Positions 3,842-5,632 of a stretch of 5,632 bases of DNA are shown one piece after another; position 1 is the first letter of the stretch, and the number at the start of each line of letters is the position of its first letter. The notes under the pieces are model-generated. The model worked only from the letters and a program-made list of their open reading frames with translations, ran no database searches and was not told the DNA's origin. This DNA comes from Parachlamydiales bacterium (GTDB lineage Bacteria; Chlamydiota; Chlamydiia; Chlamydiales; SM23-39): contig JAGVDZ010000173.1 in the NCBI GenBank assembly GCA_020058465.1, positions 1 to 5,632 of the forward strand. The letters are read 5' to 3'. The position numbers and the translations under genes are program-made.

Positions 3842-5632
3842 TCAATAGCTTAAATTTTCAACCCTATCACGAAGTGCCTCTAGCTCTTCAAAGAGGCGGC
3901 CCGGCATACGGGAGCCAATCGTCTCAAAAAATGACTCAATCAGGGCCATCTCCTTAAGCCAGTCCTGTTTTCGATACGGAAACAACGCTTTAAGATCGAC
4001 CTTGAGCCCTGCTACATCCAGACCTTGGGGTATGATTCCGAATGGGAGCGCCTCTCCTTGAGCCGTCCCCTCCAGCCGCTCGAAAATCCACTTGAGGACC
4101 CGAATATTATCTCCATATCCAGGCCAAAGAAGGTTTCCTTTCGCATCTTCTAAAAACCAGTTGACTCGATACATACGAAAAGAAGAGGCCACCTTGGCCA
4201 AAGAAAGCCAATGGGCAAAATAATCCCCTACATGATACCCGAAAAAGGGGCGCATGGCGAAAGGGTCGAATCTCACTTGGCCTACTTTGCCATCTGCTGC
4301 CGCTGTCGTCTCAGACGACAGCGTAGCTCCCCAAAAAACCCCCTGCTCAAATGACAAAGCTTCCCAACAAAGAGGCAGGAGTGAACGTCTTCTCCCTCCA
4401 AACAAAATGGCCGAAATGGGAACTCCTTCAGGTCGCTCAGACGCTGGATCAAAGATCGGATTTTGTGTCGCCCTCACCGCAAACCTCGAATTCGGGTGGG
4501 CAGCGGGCTCTTCATCTTTTTTTGGATCATAAGGGACATTACGCCACGATGTCACCCCTTCTGGGCAGGTGGGTGTATATCCCTCCCACCAAACATCTCG
4601 ATCTTGAGTGATGGCTACATTGGTAAACAAAGTGTCGTGGGAAATAGTCTGATATCCGTATGGATTCGTTGTCTTGGATGTATAAGGGGCCACTCCAAAA
4701 TACCCCGCTTCTGGATTGATGGCCCACAGTGTCTGATCCTCTTTTCGAATATGGAGCCATGCAATATCATCCCCCACCGTCTCAATCTTCCATCCAGGCA
4801 ACGAAGGCTTCAACATGGCTAAATTGGTCTTGCCACAAGCACTTGGAAATGCAGCGGCAAAATACCGTTTTTTCCCCTCTGGGTTTGTGATCCCCAAGAT
4901 CAGCATATGCTCTGCAAACCACCCCTCTTCTTTAGCTTTGACAGAAGCAATACGTAGACTGAGACACTTCTTTCCTAAAAGGGCATTGCCTCCATATCCA
5001 CTACCATAAGACCAAACAAGTTTTTCCTTAGGGAAATGAACGATCGCACGTCGCTCTACATTGCACGGCCAGGACACATCAGCTGCCCCCTTTAAAAGGG
5101 GGCAGCCCACCGAATGAAGCCCTGGGTAAAAGGGTCCTTCTTTGCCGAGTCGAGCAAGAACCTCTGCGCCCATCCGAGTCATCTTGTGCATATGAAGCAC
5201 GACATAAGGAGAATCGGTCAGTTCGATCCCAATCAAAGAGTAAGAGGAGCTCAAAGGTCCCATACAATAGGGGACGATATACATCGTACGACCCTTCATA
5301 GAACCATTGAAACAAATAAGGAGTTCTTTTTTGATTTCTAAAGGATCGATCCATTGTCCTAAAGGACCTACATCTTCAGCACTGGCTGTCGCAATCCACG
5401 TAGACTGTTCAGATCGAGCTACATCTCTCGGATCGGTCCAACAAGCGTAGCTACCGGGCCTTTTGAGACGCATCATCTGACCACATTTCACAAGAGGCTC
5501 TACTAGATCGGAAAATTCCCTGTCAGAGCCATCGGCGAGATAGACCCGATCGGGCTGGCAAAGAGAGACCATATCGAAAATCCACCGATCGAGAGCTCCA
5601 TGTCCAGTGGGGGGAATTCTATCAAACGTAGA
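3842..5632 (-). CDS. pckG: Phosphoenolpyruvate carboxykinase (GTP), 5' end missing
   Basis: This enzyme converts oxaloacetate plus GTP to phosphoenolpyruvate, CO2 and GDP in the cytoplasm, for gluconeogenesis or anaplerosis. The frame is open to the right edge and reads HGALDRWIFDMVSLCQPDR, matching the usual PEPCK N terminus, so the ATG at 5572 is internal and the real start lies outside. Numbering from the first visible residue (596 in all): TDPRDVAR 66-73, the GGNALLGKKC metal/substrate region with Lys222, His242 and Asp289 as likely Mn ligands, P-loop AFPSACGKTN 261-270, VGDDIAW, NPEAGYFGVAP 306-316, NSRF 381-384, GGRR 412-415, omega-loop lid near 439-449 and DPFAMRPFFGY 456-466. Catalytic motifs are intact, so it should be active. 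Differences from the vertebrate enzyme include APYTS for APGTS, GGRRRSLLP for GGRRPxGVP, Gly at the lid His, and Tyr506 for a guanine-stacking Phe. The C terminus after about 530 is poorly conserved. A 60-nt gap separates it from the next gene. Confidence 0.97.
   Translation of the reverse strand, partial: STFDRIPPTGHGALDRWIFDMVSLCQPDRVYLADGSDREFSDLVEPLVKCGQMMRLKRPGSYACWTDPRDVARSEQSTWIATASAEDVGPLGQWIDPLEIKKELLICFNGSMKGRTMYIVPYCMGPLSSSYSLIGIELTDSPYVVLHMHKMTRMGAEVLARLGKEGPFYPGLHSVGCPLLKGAADVSWPCNVERRAIVHFPKEKLVWSYGSGYGGNALLGKKCLSLRIASVKAKEEGWFAEHMLILGITNPEGKKRYFAAAFPSACGKTNLAMLKPSLPGWKIETVGDDIAWLHIRKEDQTLWAINPEAGYFGVAPYTSKTTNPYGYQTISHDTLFTNVAITQDRDVWWEGYTPTCPEGVTSWRNVPYDPKKDEEPAAHPNSRFAVRATQNPIFDPASERPEGVPISAILFGGRRRSLLPLCWEALSFEQGVFWGATLSSETTAAADGKVGQVRFDPFAMRPFFGYHVGDYFAHWLSLAKVASSFRMYRVNWFLEDAKGNLLWPGYGDNIRVLKWIFERLEGTAQGEALPFGIIPQGLDVAGLKVDLKALFPYRKQDWLKEMALIESFFETIGSRMPGRLFEELEALRDRVENLSY
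5082..5106. repeat. Perfect 25-bp palindrome inside pckG
   Basis: GCTGCCCCCTTT at 5082-5093 and AAAGGGGGCAGC at 5095-5106 are exact reverse complements around a single A. In RNA this could form a nine-pair, G+C-rich stem with a 7-nt loop. It lies over codons for GCPLLKGAA (visible residues 176-184), where the amino acids between conserved CPL and WPC vary in the family. No T run follows on either strand, so it is not an intrinsic terminator. Confidence 0.75.

Noticed and set aside
4254..4822. Several plus-strand open frames within pckG
   Set aside because: They lie antisense to a strongly conserved enzyme and encode low-quality Ser/Arg/Pro-rich sequence; they are shadows of the real gene.
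5570..5572. ATG as the start of PEPCK
   Set aside because: The same frame continues upstream to the window edge and encodes recognisable PEPCK sequence (ALDRW, then CQPDR), so this Met is internal.

Overview
This window most likely comes from a member of the Chlamydiota, probably an environmental or deep-branching lineage rather than Chlamydia itself. The evidence is the combination of a GTP-type phosphoenolpyruvate carboxykinase, a divergent FtsQ-like divisome protein, a protein resembling the chlamydial DUF687 family, and two coiled-coil proteins with hydrophobic hairpins that look like inclusion-membrane (Inc) proteins. No homology search could be run; these are readings by eye.

Layout. 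Bases 1-394 hold no convincing gene. They are AT-rich and packed with palindromes: a short hairpin at the left edge, a 33-bp inverted repeat with a third copy of its core beside it (62-176), and a ~100-bp MITE-like hairpin (252-355). The right arm of the last one ends in a perfect TATAAT just upstream of the next gene. Bases 395-1288 (+) encode an FtsQ-like division protein. Everything else is on the minus strand. Reading in the direction of transcription from the right edge: GTP-PEPCK (5632-3842, 5' end outside the window), a 327-aa protein with an N-terminal membrane hairpin and a long coiled coil (3781-2798), a 246-aa protein with the reverse order, coiled coil then Cys-rich membrane hairpin (2798-2058), and a DUF687-like protein (2095 or 2068 to 1241).

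The last three minus-strand genes are packed tightly (a 1-nt stop/start overlap, then an 11- or 38-nt overlap), so they look translationally coupled. They follow pckG by only 60 nt with no visible terminator. The last of them runs 48 nt into the 3' end of ftsQ on the opposite strand.

How they may work together. FtsQ acts in the division septum and PEPCK in gluconeogenesis and anaplerosis. These are conserved chlamydial housekeeping genes. Between them sits a lineage-specific three-gene cassette whose architecture suggests membrane-inserted, possibly secreted, host-interaction proteins. From memory, in Chlamydia trachomatis the PEPCK gene (CT710) also lies beside type III effector genes of the DUF582 family (CT711, CT712), so this flank may be a recurrent site for effector genes. 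That comparison is knowledge plus inference, not something the sequence shows.
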